A DNA stretch of 64,000 nt from Bacteroidaceae bacterium (GCA_017464815.1 JAFTYI010000004.1:1-64000); one strand, 5' to 3'; positions 1 to 11,011 are shown, counted from the stretch's first letter. Notes: a model not told the origin generated them from the sequence alone. Made by a program: numbers and translations.

Positions 1-375
1 AGTTTCCGCGCCAACGTGATTGCCTACCTGAAGGCGTGTCTCCTCTACGTGGCGCACGGATGCCAGTGGAGTCAAGAGATTGAGGACTTCATCCGCTGGA
101 GCCTCCACTACGACCTGTGGTGCAAAATGGAGTTCTTCGGCGCGGACATCGAGGATAGCATGAGCGAGAGCGAGGCCTCCCGTCGCAAGCGGGGGCCACG
201 CAACCTACTCGAACTTCTGCCCGACACCTTCACCGTGAAGGAGGCAATGGACGTGCGCCGCATGGCGGGTATCAGCGGAGGTGAGAGGGATACACGCAAC
301 ATGCTGGCAGTGTGGAAATCGCGCAAGCATGTATTACAGATTACAGATAACAGTTATCAAAAAGTGAAATCATGA
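1..375 (+). CDS. DUF3987 family protein, C-terminal fragment (cut by window edge)
   Basis: The reading frame is open from base 1, so the true start lies outside the window; the GTG at 16 is only an internal codon. The visible 125 residues resemble the C-terminal end of Bacteroidales DUF3987 proteins, which are primase/helicase-associated proteins of phages and mobile elements. Visible hallmarks are the helical segment starting FRANVIAYLK, a WSQEIEDFIRWSLHYD stretch and a basic linker RRKRGPRNLL before a short helical tail. The stop overlaps the next start (ATGA), so the two are probably translationally coupled. In this order such proteins often share a locus with HU-like and DUF3874 proteins like those at 23.6-25.9 kb. 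The family call is from memory and moderately sure; a nucleic-acid role is inference. Confidence 0.6.
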   Translation, partial: SFRANVIAYLKACLLYVAHGCQWSQEIEDFIRWSLHYDLWCKMEFFGADIEDSMSESEASRRKRGPRNLLELLPDTFTVKEAMDVRRMAGISGGERDTRNMLAVWKSRKHVLQITDNSYQKVKS

Positions 376-818
376 GCAGAGGACAACGCAACAACAACCC
401 ACTCAACATCCGTCGGGGCACAAGCCAATGGGTGGGACGCAGAGAGACGGTGACGGACAAGGAATTTGAGGAGTTCACCTCCATGTCCTTCGGCTACCGC
501 GCGGCATGGAAACTGATGAATACCTACCGCATCCGACTGAGGCAGGAGGGCAGGAGCTATACGCTGGAGCACATCATCCGGCGATGGGCACCGCCCGAGG
601 ACGGGAACGACACGCGGGAGTACATCCGCACGGTCATCCGCCTGCTCGATTACAAGGTGGCGGGCAGGGAGGTTCTCCCTTCACCCGCCTGCCTGCAGGG
701 GCGCCGGGTGTTCAGTCGCATCATCGCGGCCATGACCTGCGTCGAATGCGGCATCCGGCCCGAGGAGGTGGACAGGCAGAGCATCGAGGAGGGGTGGAGG
801 ATGGCCTTCACCCCCTGA
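372..818 (+). CDS. Phage structural protein P5-like small protein
   Basis: A 148-residue protein opening with SRGQRNNNPLNIRRG. The N-terminal R-N-N-N-P-x-N-I-R signature, followed by an aromatic/Trp patch and a WAPPEDGNDTREYI segment, is typical of proteins annotated 'structural protein P5' in Bacteroidales and their phages. It has no signal peptide or membrane segment. It overlaps the upstream DUF3987-like gene by 4 bp. The family is thought to bind or cut cell-wall material, but its role in bacterial chromosomes is unknown; here it is most simply a remnant or cargo of a mobile element. Its 3' end lies about 90 bp before an independent promoter for the next gene. Confidence 0.6.
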   Translation: MSRGQRNNNPLNIRRGTSQWVGRRETVTDKEFEEFTSMSFGYRAAWKLMNTYRIRLRQEGRSYTLEHIIRRWAPPEDGNDTREYIRTVIRLLDYKVAGREVLPSPACLQGRRVFSRIIAAMTCVECGIRPEEVDRQSIEEGWRMAFTP

Positions 819-842
819 AAAAAGATTTTTTTCCCATTTTAT

Positions 843-873
843 TTTGTTCTCAGCATTCTTTCCATTACCTTTG
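843..873 (+). promoter_or_regulatory. Bacteroidetes-type promoter for the nucleotidyltransferase gene
   Basis: TTTG at 843-846, a 19-bp spacer and TACCTTTG at 866-873 match the Bacteroidetes TTTG/TAnnTTTG consensus. Transcription would start near 880, giving a leader of about 28 nt. This fixes the ATG at 908 as the start rather than the longer frame open upstream. Confidence 0.7.
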
Positions 874-907
874 CACACCGATAAGTAAAAAACGTAAGGG
901 AGAGATA

Positions 908-1807
908 ATGACAACGACATTGTTAGTATTGGCAGCCACGATGGGAAATCGCTATGGGGGACTGAAGTCGCCCGAAGGTATCGGCCCGAATGGCGAGACT
1001 GTACTCGATTACTCGATATACGACGCGGTGAAGGCGGGATTCAATAGGGTGATATTCGTTATCAACCGCTATTTTGAGGAGGAATTCAAGGAGAAGATTG
1101 CCGCAAAATACCGCGATATGGTGGAGGTTGGATATGTCTATCAGGATGTGGAATTGGTGGATGCCGGGAAGCGCAACCCCAAGCGTACCCACCTGTGGGG
1201 CTCGGCTCAGGCCGTGCTCGTGGGAAAGGGGGAGTTGGACGAGCCGTTCGGCATCATCAATGCGGTGAACTTCTACCAGCGCGAGAGCTTTGAAATGTTG
1301 TATGCCCACTTGCAGGAGCTGCGTGCCGGAGAGAACCGCCACGTGCTCATCAGTTACCGCCTGGCCAACGTGGTGCCCGAGAGCGGAGGCGCCAACCGGG
1401 GCATCTGCGAGGTGGACGGGCAGGGGAGGCTCCTCTCGGTGACCGACCGCCCGGGGGTGGAGCGCATCAGCGGACATCCCATGTATCTGGACGAACTGAA
1501 CAAGTGGATCCAGCTCGACGACGACGCGCTCGTGTCGATGAACATGTGGGGTTTCTCGCCTGCCGTCTTCGGATACATCGAGCGCGATTTCAACGCATTC
1601 ATCGACCGCTCGGGACAGGACTTGAAGGCCTTCTTCACCATCCCCGACTTCGTGAACGGCATGATTGCCAAGGGCGAGGGCGAGGTGATGACCTACGAGA
1701 CGCCTGCCGTGTGGATGGGGGTGGTTTCGCCCGATGACAAGATTCAGACGATTCTGAAAATCAACGACCTCATCCGAAAGGGACACTATCCGAGCCGCTT
1801 GTTTTGA
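908..1807 (+). CDS. NDP-sugar pyrophosphorylase-like nucleotidyltransferase
   Basis: A 299-residue cytoplasmic protein of the NTP-transferase fold. It starts TTTLLVLAATMGNRYGGLK, the site of the nucleotide-binding signature (usually LAAGxGSRYGGLK), followed by GPNGETVLDYSIYDAVKAGF, typical of the Bacteroidetes nucleotidyltransferase related to sugar-1-phosphate uridylyl/thymidylyl-transferases. NMWGFSP is the expected acceptor-domain motif. The first Gly of the signature is Thr here, which might weaken catalysis. The upstream open frame is ignored because the promoter lies inside it. It is followed 67 bp later by galE, suggesting a shared role in nucleotide-sugar supply. The exact sugar cannot be read from sequence. 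Confidence 0.8.
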   Translation: MTTTLLVLAATMGNRYGGLKSPEGIGPNGETVLDYSIYDAVKAGFNRVIFVINRYFEEEFKEKIAAKYRDMVEVGYVYQDVELVDAGKRNPKRTHLWGSAQAVLVGKGELDEPFGIINAVNFYQRESFEMLYAHLQELRAGENRHVLISYRLANVVPESGGANRGICEVDGQGRLLSVTDRPGVERISGHPMYLDELNKWIQLDDDALVSMNMWGFSPAVFGYIERDFNAFIDRSGQDLKAFFTIPDFVNGMIAKGEGEVMTYETPAVWMGVVSPDDKIQTILKINDLIRKGHYPSRLF

Positions 1808-1874
1808 GAGTAATTGATAATGGGACATTAATACTTAATATTATACATATAAAAACAAAAAATAACAGGATACT

Positions 1875-2909
1875 ATGAAAGAGAGAATCTTAGTGACTGG
1901 TGGAACCGGATTCATCGGTAGCCACACCGTGGTGGAGTTGCAGAATAGCGGATATGACGTTGTCATCATCGACAACCTGTCGAACAGCAACGCCGACGTG
2001 GTGGACGGCATTGAGAAGATTACGGGCATCCGTCCCGACTTTGAACAGCTCGATTGCCTTGATTACGAGGGTCTCGAACGCGTGTTTGCCAAGTATGGCA
2101 ACATCAAGTCCATCATCCACTTTGCTGCCAGCAAGGCCGTGGGAGAGAGTGTGCAGAAACCGCTGCTCTACTACCGCAACAACCTTGTTTCGCTCATCAA
2201 CCTGCTGGAGCTGATGCCCAAATACGGGGTGAAGGGTATCGTGTTCTCTTCAAGCTGCACCGTTTATGGCCAACCCGACGTGTTGCCCGTGACCGAGGAT
2301 GCCCCCATCAAGGTGGCCGAGTCGCCCTATGGCAACACCAAGCAGATTAACGAGGAGATTATCCGCGACACCATCAAGAGCGGTTCGCCCATCCAGGCTA
2401 TCCTGCTCCGCTACTTCAACCCCATCGGTGCACATCCCACGGCTATCATCGGCGAAATGCCCAACGGTGTGCCTCAGAACCTGATTCCCTTCCTCACACA
2501 GACGGCTATCGGCATCCGCGAGAAGCTGAGCGTGTTTGGCGACGACTACAACACGCCCGACGGTTCGTGCATACGCGACTACATCAACGTGGTTGACCTT
2601 GCCAAGGCTCACGTGGTGGCCATCGACCGCATCCTCCAAGAGAAGCAGGACGAGCAGGTGGAGGTGTTCAACATCGGTACGGGCCGCGGCCTCTCGGTGC
2701 TCGAACTCATCCATGCCTTTGAGGAGTCGACGGGCGTGAAGCTCAACTATCAGATTGTGGGTCGTCGCGCGGGCGACATCGAACAGGTGTGGGCCAACCC
2801 CGACAAGGCCAACAACGTGCTCGGATGGAAGGCCGAAAGCACCATCGAGGACACGCTTCGCAGTGCCTGGAAATGGCAACAGAAGCTCCGCGAGGATGGA
2901 ATCCAGTAA
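1875..2909 (+). CDS. galE: UDP-glucose 4-epimerase
   Basis: A 344-residue extended short-chain dehydrogenase. The NAD-binding Rossmann motif GGTGFIGSH is at residues 8-16, the catalytic Ser region FSSSCTVYG near 123-131, and the Y-x3-K pair in SPYGNTKQINEE near 150. GIREKLSVFGDDYNTPDGSCIRDYINVVDLAKAH is the substrate-binding region typical of GalE. It interconverts UDP-glucose and UDP-galactose for glycan and LPS/capsule synthesis. Length is normal for the family. It lies 67 bp downstream of a nucleotidyltransferase on the same strand, so the two are probably cotranscribed. A strong hairpin terminator follows at 3137. Confidence 0.93.
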   Translation: MKERILVTGGTGFIGSHTVVELQNSGYDVVIIDNLSNSNADVVDGIEKITGIRPDFEQLDCLDYEGLERVFAKYGNIKSIIHFAASKAVGESVQKPLLYYRNNLVSLINLLELMPKYGVKGIVFSSSCTVYGQPDVLPVTEDAPIKVAESPYGNTKQINEEIIRDTIKSGSPIQAILLRYFNPIGAHPTAIIGEMPNGVPQNLIPFLTQTAIGIREKLSVFGDDYNTPDGSCIRDYINVVDLAKAHVVAIDRILQEKQDEQVEVFNIGTGRGLSVLELIHAFEESTGVKLNYQIVGRRAGDIEQVWANPDKANNVLGWKAESTIEDTLRSAWKWQQKLREDGIQ

Positions 2910-3136
2910 TTCAGAGATTAAGAGAAAAATTAAACGTTTGGAAAATAGATTTGTGAACAAAAACAAGAAAACTGTGTTTGTATAATCTGGTAGGCCGAGG
3001 CCTCGCATGTATATGTGAATATACGATGGTCAGAGGTAGTTACACTGGCCCGCATGAAAAAAGGCGTGGAGTGTAGAGCAGGCTTATCAAGATTGCATAG
3101 TAGTTTTGTCGTGTTTTATTTTGTGTTTGTGTTTGG
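2910..3136 (+). other. Gene-free 3' region of galE, possible untranslated RNA
   Basis: About 230 bp with no credible ORF. It contains a small palindrome GGCCGAGGCC near 2993 and mixed-composition sequence up to the terminator at 3137. It could be the galE 3' untranslated region or a small RNA; I see no convincing promoter of its own. Confidence 0.3.
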
Positions 3137-3171
3137 CTGCCCCCTGACGTGATGTCAGGGGGCAGTTTTTT
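3137..3171 (+). terminator. Rho-independent terminator after galE
   Basis: A perfect 12-bp stem (CTGCCCCCTGAC at 3137-3148 with its complement at 3154-3165), a 5-nt loop and a run of six T. It ends plus-strand transcription from galE. Confidence 0.9.
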
Positions 3172-3192
3172 CTTCAAAAAGCCACATTTGAT

Positions 3193-3212
3193 TTTTTAGA
3201 CGCGTCTAAAAA
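3193..3212. repeat. 20-bp perfect palindrome
   Basis: TTTTTAGACGCGTCTAAAAA reads the same on both strands, centred between 3202 and 3203, between the galE terminator and the convergent S9 peptidase gene. It may act as a short bidirectional terminator or a protein site. The word TTTTAGACGCGG recurs in the hairpin near 49420. Confidence 0.6.
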
Positions 3213-3229
3213 GTTAATTATGACTTTTC

Positions 3230-5374
3230 TCACTTCTTCAACCAACGGTCGAGCCAGCTGAAGAAGGTGCGTTGCCAGAGGATGCCGTTCTGGGGACGGA
3301 GCACCCAGTGGTTCTCGTCGGGATAGATGAGCAACTGGGCGGGCACACCACGCAGGACGGCGGCATTGAAGGCACTCATGCCTTGCGAGGCAAGGATGCG
3401 GTAGTCCTTCTCACCATGGATGCAGAGGATGGGGGTGTCCCACTTGTCGACAAACTTGTGGGGCGAGTTGGCAAAGGTGCGCTGGGCCACGGGGTTGCTC
3501 TTGTCCCAATAGGCGCCACCCATGTCCCAGTTGGCAAACCACATCTCCTCGGTTTCGAGGTATTGCTGCTCCATGTTGAAGATGCCGTCGTGGGCAATGA
3601 AGGCCTTGAAGCGCTTGTCGTGGTGACCGGCCAGCCAATAGACACTGTAGCCTCCGAACGAGGCGCCTACGCATCCGAGGCGGTTCTTATCTACATAAGG
3701 TTCGCGCGCGAGGTCGTCGATGGCGCTCAGGTAGTCCTTCATGCACTGGCCACTGTAGTCGCCACTGATCTGCTCGAGCCACTCCATGCCGAAGCCGGGG
3801 AGGCCGCGACGGTTGGGGGCGATGATGATGTAGTCGTTAGCTGCCATAATCTGGAAGTTCCAACGGAAGCTCCAGAACTGGCTCACAGGCGATTGAGGGC
3901 CACCTTCGCAGAAGAGCAGGGTAGGGTACTTCTTCGCCGGGTCGAAGTCGGTGGGATAGATGACCCACGAGTGGAGGGGCTTGCCATCGGTGGCCGTTGT
4001 CCATCGGCTCTCGACCTTGCCCAAGCGGAGTTGGGAGAAGATGTGGTCGTTTTCGTGAGTGATGGCTTCAGCCGTGAGTGTGCCGTCGGGCTCGTTGCTT
4101 GCCATGGCAAATATCTCATCCGCATGGCTCATGGAGTGGCGCTTCACGATGAGTTGTCCGGGCTTGCCGAGGGCCACGCTGGCATAGTCGTAGTCGCCAT
4201 CGGTGAGGCGCTTCACGTCGCCTTCAAGGGTGGTGCGGTAGATCATGCTTGTGCCGTGCCACACACCGGTGAAGTAGAGTGTCTTGGAGTCGCGCTCCCA
4301 GCAGAAGGCATCCACGCCACTGTGGAAGGATTCGGTGACGAAGCGCTTCTCTCCGCTATGCAAGTCGAGCACACAGAGGCGGTTGCGGTCGCTCTCATAT
4401 CCGTCGCGCTCCATGCTTTGCCAGGCGATGTAGTTGCCATCGGGGCTGAAAGCGGGATTGGTGTCGTAGCCGGCCATCATGTCGCGTCCGTTGCTCTTCT
4501 TGCCATTCTCTTTGCAGAGGTTGGTGGTGATGCCTGCCTCTATATTATAAAGGTATATGTCGGAGTCGGTGGAGAGGCTGTAGGCGAGGCCTGTCTTCTT
4601 GCGACAGGTGTAGGCAATGAGTTGTCCGTCGGGGCTCCATGCGAGTTGCTCCATGCCTCCGAAGGGCTTCATGGGCGATTCGTAGGGTTCGCCCTCGAGG
4701 ATGTCTTTGGCTTCGCCCACGCGGTCGCCATCGAAGGGCGCCACGTAGGGGTGGGGGACGGTTTCTACCCATTCGTCCCAATGCTTGTACATGAGGTCGT
4801 CGACGAGGATACCGGTCGATTTCGGCAGGTCGGGATAGAGGTCAACGGTGCGCTGGCCATACTTCACCTGAGCAACGAAGAGCATCTTGTCGCCCGTGGG
4901 CGAGGGGGTGAAGCCTTCGATGTCGCCATCAAAGTCGGAGAGCTGGCGACGTCCGGTGCCGTCGGGATTCATCTCCCAAATCTGACTCTTTCCGCTCTCG
5001 CTACTGAGGAAGGCAATCTTTGTGTCGCCCTTGATCCACATGGGGTTGCTCTCGCTCTGTGCGGTGGTGGTGAGCAGGGTGTTGCCGGTGCCGTCGGCGT
5101 TCATCACGTAGATGACGCGGTGGCTCTTGTTCTGCTCGACGCTGTAGTAGGCCACGGTGTAAACGATGCGTTGGCCATCGGCGCTCACCTGGTAGTCGCC
5201 GATGCGACCCATGGCCCACAGGGCTTCGGGAGTCATGCGTCCGTTTTCAATCTTAATCTCTGTCTGTTTGCCAATGATGGGGGCATTGGCTTCGTTGTTC
5301 TCCTGCTTGCCATTGGTGCAGGAGGCCAATAATAAGGCGGTTGCCATAAGGGTTGTTGCGGTGGTTGTTTTCAT
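3230..5374 (-). CDS. S9 family prolyl-oligopeptidase-type lipoprotein peptidase
   Basis: A 714-residue serine peptidase. The N-terminus MKTTTATTLMATALLLASC is a lipoprotein signal peptide, so the protein is probably anchored at the outer membrane. Residues from about 40 to 430 form a beta-propeller with TolB-like repeats (SPTGDKMLFV, SPDGQLIAYT, SPDGNYIAWQ). The C-terminal alpha/beta hydrolase carries the nucleophile elbow GASFGG (Ser near 572), the Asp loop GEKDYRI and the catalytic His in DENHWVL near 688, in normal order. The likely role is trimming peptides, especially after proline, for amino-acid and dipeptide uptake. It converges on galE. The substrate is not determinable. Confidence 0.88.
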   Translation of the reverse strand: MKTTTATTLMATALLLASCTNGKQENNEANAPIIGKQTEIKIENGRMTPEALWAMGRIGDYQVSADGQRIVYTVAYYSVEQNKSHRVIYVMNADGTGNTLLTTTAQSESNPMWIKGDTKIAFLSSESGKSQIWEMNPDGTGRRQLSDFDGDIEGFTPSPTGDKMLFVAQVKYGQRTVDLYPDLPKSTGILVDDLMYKHWDEWVETVPHPYVAPFDGDRVGEAKDILEGEPYESPMKPFGGMEQLAWSPDGQLIAYTCRKKTGLAYSLSTDSDIYLYNIEAGITTNLCKENGKKSNGRDMMAGYDTNPAFSPDGNYIAWQSMERDGYESDRNRLCVLDLHSGEKRFVTESFHSGVDAFCWERDSKTLYFTGVWHGTSMIYRTTLEGDVKRLTDGDYDYASVALGKPGQLIVKRHSMSHADEIFAMASNEPDGTLTAEAITHENDHIFSQLRLGKVESRWTTATDGKPLHSWVIYPTDFDPAKKYPTLLFCEGGPQSPVSQFWSFRWNFQIMAANDYIIIAPNRRGLPGFGMEWLEQISGDYSGQCMKDYLSAIDDLAREPYVDKNRLGCVGASFGGYSVYWLAGHHDKRFKAFIAHDGIFNMEQQYLETEEMWFANWDMGGAYWDKSNPVAQRTFANSPHKFVDKWDTPILCIHGEKDYRILASQGMSAFNAAVLRGVPAQLLIYPDENHWVLRPQNGILWQRTFFSWLDRWLKK

Positions 5375-5398
5375 GTTTTCTGATTACTTATAAAATAA

Positions 5399-5546
5399 GG
5401 CACGGATTACACGGATTAACACGGAGATTTTATTATGTACATACATTTAAGTTTCGCAAGCCCAACTTTCGTGTAGATAATGATACTTGCGAAAAGTTGA
5501 ATGATACATAAATATATAAATCCGTGTAATCCGCGCAATCCGTGCC
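5399..5546. repeat. GGATTACAC-family inverted repeat, copy 1
   Basis: The left arm (5399-5424) is built of GCACGGATTACACGG words and the right arm (5520-5546) of their complement. A second inner stem pairs TTTCGCAAG (5452-5460) with CTTGCGAAA. It lies between the S9 peptidase start and the yidC end and belongs to a family of five copies in this window. Confidence 0.8.
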
Positions 5547-5552
5547 AAAAAA

Positions 5553-7442
5553 TTATCGCTTGTTATTTCTGTTCTGTTGCTGTTGTTGCTGGAGGCGTTG
5601 CTGCTCTTCGAGTTGCTTTTGCAGGGCTTCGAGCTTAGCTGCCATACCGGTCATCTTGCGCGGCTTGTTCTTGTTGGCCTCCATGCGGGCTTCAAGCTTG
5701 GCAAGCAGTGCCTTGTCGTCGGTGGTCTTGCGCAGGACAAGCATGATGAGGATGCCGATAAGGCCTGAGATGAAGTAGTAGTAGTTCAAACCGGCCGAGT
5801 AGCTGTTGAAGAAGAAGATGAACATCACGGGCATGGCGTACATCATCACCTTCATGCCGGGCATCTGTTGCTGGCCGGCCATGGTGTCCTTCTGTTGGCG
5901 CATCATGTACCAGGTGTTGAGGATGTTGGTCACACTGAAGAGGAGGCAGAAGAGGCTCAGGTGGTCGCCAAGCAACCAGATGTCGGTGCCCCAGTTGATG
6001 ACATCGTCGTAGGTCGAGAGGTCGTCCGCCCAAAGGAAACTTTCGCCACGAAGCTCGATGGCGTTGGGCACAAAGTTGAAGAGGGCGATGTAGACGGGCA
6101 TCTGGATGAGCATAGGCAAGCATCCGCCCATGGGGCTTACGCCGTAGCGGCTATAGAGGGCCATGGTCTCCTGGTTCTTCTTCAAGGCGTCGTCGGGGTT
6201 GGGGTACTTCTTGTTGATTTCGTCCACGTAGGGGCGGAGCACGCGCATCTTGGCCGACGACATGTAGGACTTGTAGGTGGTGGGATAAACCACAATCTTC
6301 ACGATGATGGTCATCAGGAGGATGACGATACCCATGTTGAGTCCCCATCCGCTGAGCCAGTCGAAGACGTTGATGGTGAACCATCGGTTGATCCAACGGA
6401 TGATGGGCCATCCGAGGTAAACGAGGTCTTCCAGTTCGGGGTCTTTATCCTCGCCCAACACATAGTCGTTGGTGGCTTGGAGGGTCTTGAAGTGGTTGGG
6501 GCCAAAGTAGAGCTGGAAGTTGGTGCTCTCCTTACCCGTGGGGTCGAAGAATGCCTGTGATTCGGCATTGTATTTCTTCAGATAACCACTGCCTTCCTTC
6601 TGAGGTACAGAGGAAAGTGAAGTCTTGTTAAAGTCTTGCTCGGCAATGACAGCACTGGAGAAGAACTGGTTCTTGAAGGCTATCCAGTCGATGGCCTCGG
6701 CCACTTCTTCCTTGTCCTCGCCCTGCTCGTTGAGGTGCTCGGTGTCCTCGCTCATCACGCGGTAGGTGAGGGACGAGAATTGTTGCTCGAAGCTGTATCC
6801 CTTCTCCTGTTGGCGGGTGCGCTGATACCAGTTGAAGTCCATCGTCTTGGTGCTGGGTGTGAAGAAGTTCTGCATACCCTCGGCGGTGATGGTGAGGTTG
6901 GCCAAGTAGAGGTCGGCAGGCAGGAAGTAGTTGAAGTCGATGTGTCGGCCTTCGCCCACGTTGAGTCGCATGGTGACGGTGCTGTCCGATGCGTTCAACG
7001 GTTGGAAATAGAGGTTCTCGGTGAGGATGTTCTCATTCTTTCCGCTGAAGGCAAAGTTCATGCGCATCTCCTCCTCGCCATCGAAGAGTACGACGGGGTT
7101 TCCGTCCTTGCCCTTGTATTCGGCAAGGGTAGCTTTGCTTACACGTCCACCCTTTGTGGAGAGTTGTAATTCAACGAGATTATTTTTCAGTGTTACGAAA
7201 GATTCTTCGCCCTGTGCGGCAGAAAAGAGTGCCGAAGCTGAGTCGGGCAATGTCTGACGGAGCGCTTCTTCCTCGGCCAGTCTTGCAGCTTCAATGGCCG
7301 ACTGTTCTTGCATGACTTGTTGGATTGAATCCTGATAGCGTTGGATGCGCGCCATCTCCTCCTCACTGGGGCGATTGTAGATGCTGAAACCTATCAGCAC
7401 CAATCCGATAAGGGCGAATCCGATTAAGGTGTTTTTGTCCAT
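5553..7442 (-). CDS. yidC: Membrane protein insertase YidC
   Basis: A 629-residue inner-membrane insertase/chaperone that inserts membrane proteins alone or with Sec. There is an N-terminal membrane anchor (about residues 6-22), a large periplasmic beta-sandwich domain to about 350, then the conserved YidC/Oxa1 core with several membrane helices. The core includes MGGCLPMLIQMPVYIALFNF and the final helices ending before residue 590. The C-terminal tail is Gln-rich and basic, ending in a run of Gln and NRNNKR, as seen in other Bacteroidetes YidC, and probably contacts ribosomes. The gene lies next to pyrG on the same strand, separated by a GGATTACAC hairpin. The start is set by the MDKNTLIGFALIGLVLIGF anchor. 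Confidence 0.95.
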   Translation of the reverse strand: MDKNTLIGFALIGLVLIGFSIYNRPSEEEMARIQRYQDSIQQVMQEQSAIEAARLAEEEALRQTLPDSASALFSAAQGEESFVTLKNNLVELQLSTKGGRVSKATLAEYKGKDGNPVVLFDGEEEMRMNFAFSGKNENILTENLYFQPLNASDSTVTMRLNVGEGRHIDFNYFLPADLYLANLTITAEGMQNFFTPSTKTMDFNWYQRTRQQEKGYSFEQQFSSLTYRVMSEDTEHLNEQGEDKEEVAEAIDWIAFKNQFFSSAVIAEQDFNKTSLSSVPQKEGSGYLKKYNAESQAFFDPTGKESTNFQLYFGPNHFKTLQATNDYVLGEDKDPELEDLVYLGWPIIRWINRWFTINVFDWLSGWGLNMGIVILLMTIIVKIVVYPTTYKSYMSSAKMRVLRPYVDEINKKYPNPDDALKKNQETMALYSRYGVSPMGGCLPMLIQMPVYIALFNFVPNAIELRGESFLWADDLSTYDDVINWGTDIWLLGDHLSLFCLLFSVTNILNTWYMMRQQKDTMAGQQQMPGMKVMMYAMPVMFIFFFNSYSAGLNYYYFISGLIGILIMLVLRKTTDDKALLAKLEARMEANKNKPRKMTGMAAKLEALQKQLEEQQRLQQQQQQNRNNKR

Positions 7443-7491
7443 TAATTTGATTTGTGATTTATAAATTATGATTACTTTTTAATAAAATCTT

Positions 7492-7574
7492 AGGCGCGGA
7501 TTACGCGGATTACACGGTTCTTATTTTCCAATTCATTGAAAACAATCCGTGTTAATCCGCGTAATCCGTGCCTA
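7492..7574. repeat. GGATTACAC-family inverted repeat, copy 2
   Basis: The left arm 7492-7517 (GGCGCGGATTACGCGGATTA words) is complementary to the right arm 7544-7574, with an A/T-rich loop of about 26 nt. It separates pyrG from yidC and could end or process their shared transcript. Confidence 0.8.
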
Positions 7575-7585
7575 AACGAATGAGG

Positions 7586-9430
<1,845 letters not shown>

Positions 9431-10777
9431 ATGATGAACATAAGAACCGCCGCATCTGTCATGTGCCTGCTTGCCACCACTCACTTGATGGCCGGACAAG
9501 AAGCGGAGAGAGTGGAAATTGACAATCAGATGGTAGTCGAATTGCCGACGCAATACGAGGCAGCCATTGATTCACTGGTGGCCGACTTTGAGGCGCGACA
9601 AGCCTCTGACGAGACGATGATGAACCCCCGCATGATTCGCCTTTTTGGCAAGGCAACCCTCTATAAATCAAGCGTGAGCAATGCGCTGAAGAGGGAGGAG
9701 GCGGTTGAACTCTATGCCTCCTCGGGCGACCAAGGATGCCTGGCACTTGCCACGGATAGCCGCATCGGCCAGCAACAACAGATGGAGGAGGCCATCGACC
9801 AAGCCGTGTTGCATGCAAGCATGACGAATCCCGAAGATTTCTCCTACACCGAGGAGAAGTTCAATGAAAACGTAACGGTTGTTGAATCAGTTGAAAAGCA
9901 ACAGACAATCAACAATATACAGCCCACCATCCTGCTTTCGGAAAATCAGCAGAACCAAGCCGTAGGTGTTGACATGAAGGTGAAGAAACCCAATTTCTGG
10001 AAAACCACCGGCGAAACATGGTTGCAATTCCAACAAAACTACGTGTCGGGCAACTGGAGCCAAGGTGGCGAGAGCACCAACACCCTGCAATCGGGATTGA
10101 TACTCACGGCCAACTACAACGATCAACGTAAAGTTCAGTGGGACAATATGTTCGAAGGACGCTTGGGCTTCACCACCGCCCCCTCGGACACCGAGCATGA
10201 GTATCGCATCAACACCGACATGTTGCGCCTTTCATCCAAGCTCCTTCTGAAGGCCATCAGGTCATGGAACTACTCCTTCGAAGTGACCTCGCAAACCCAG
10301 TCGTTGCGCAGCTATCCTACCAATAGCGAAAAGTATATTTCAGCCTTCCTTGCTCCGCTCGACACCCGTGTCAGCATCGGTATGGATTACAAGAAGAGCG
10401 TTAAGAACTTCAACATCTCCGTCAACCTTGCCCCCTTGAGTTACCGTTGGCTCTACGTTAGCGAAAAGCACCTTGGCGGACGCTACGGCATCAAGGGAAA
10501 CCACCGCTCGCTTCAGGAGTACGGTTCGAGCACCAACATCAACTCCTCGTGGCAAATCACCAAGAACATCCGTTGGACAAGCCATATCGACGCCTTCACC
10601 AGCTACGAAAAGTTGGTGGCCAACTGGGAGAACACCATCGACTTTGCCGTTAACAAGTACCTCTCCACCAAACTCTTCTTTCACGGACGCTTCGACGATG
10701 GCGTGCGCAAGAAGGATGGTTACAGCTACTTCCAATTCAAGGAGTTCTTGCAATTCGGTCTTTCTTACAAGTGGTAA
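9431..10777 (+). CDS. DUF3078 domain outer-membrane beta-barrel protein
   Basis: A 448-residue exported protein. The N-terminus MNIRTAASVMCLLATTHLMAG is a signal peptide. A helical, acidic region of about 150 residues follows, then the DUF3078 domain, recognisable by KPNFWKTTGETWLQFQQNYVSGNWSQGGES. After this come alternating strands (TLQSGLILTANYNDQRKVQWDN and similar) ending FLQFGLSYKW, an aromatic C-terminus of outer-membrane barrels. The function of DUF3078 proteins is unknown. It has its own promoter upstream and a GGATTACAC hairpin downstream. Confidence 0.85.
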   Translation: MMNIRTAASVMCLLATTHLMAGQEAERVEIDNQMVVELPTQYEAAIDSLVADFEARQASDETMMNPRMIRLFGKATLYKSSVSNALKREEAVELYASSGDQGCLALATDSRIGQQQQMEEAIDQAVLHASMTNPEDFSYTEEKFNENVTVVESVEKQQTINNIQPTILLSENQQNQAVGVDMKVKKPNFWKTTGETWLQFQQNYVSGNWSQGGESTNTLQSGLILTANYNDQRKVQWDNMFEGRLGFTTAPSDTEHEYRINTDMLRLSSKLLLKAIRSWNYSFEVTSQTQSLRSYPTNSEKYISAFLAPLDTRVSIGMDYKKSVKNFNISVNLAPLSYRWLYVSEKHLGGRYGIKGNHRSLQEYGSSTNINSSWQITKNIRWTSHIDAFTSYEKLVANWENTIDFAVNKYLSTKLFFHGRFDDGVRKKDGYSYFQFKEFLQFGLSYKW

Positions 10778-10838
10778 TCGGCTACCTGTAGGTTGACAGA
10801 AAAGGGGGGATTACCATTCCACCTTATATATTAAATTG

Positions 10839-10920
10839 GGCACGGATTGCACGGATTAACACGGTTGTTTTATGCTTTGATAAGTATAATATTATCCGTG
10901 TAATCCGTACAATCCGTGCC
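10839..10920. repeat. GGATTACAC-family inverted repeat, copy 3
   Basis: Left arm 10839-10864 (GGCACGGATTGCACGG words) and complementary right arm 10894-10920 flank an A/T-rich loop. It lies about 60 bp after the DUF3078 stop codon, a position suited to a 3' end. Confidence 0.8.
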
Positions 10921-11011
10921 TGTTTATAGTTTGCCTTAAAGTGTTTGTCCCACGAGCTTTTACGTCACTTTCTTATCCCGAACTGACGTAGCTTTTTGGT
11001 AAGATTTAGCA

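Noticed and set aside
506..907. N-terminal extension of the nucleotidyltransferase frame
   Set aside because: It overlaps the P5-like gene in another frame and contains the promoter at 843-873; the family starts at MTTTLLVLAA.
3272..5332. 686-codon plus-strand open frame opposite the S9 peptidase
   Set aside because: It is an antisense shadow of a real gene: repetitive V/A/G/H-rich sequence, no domain and no promoter. The minus-strand frame has a signal peptide and catalytic motifs.
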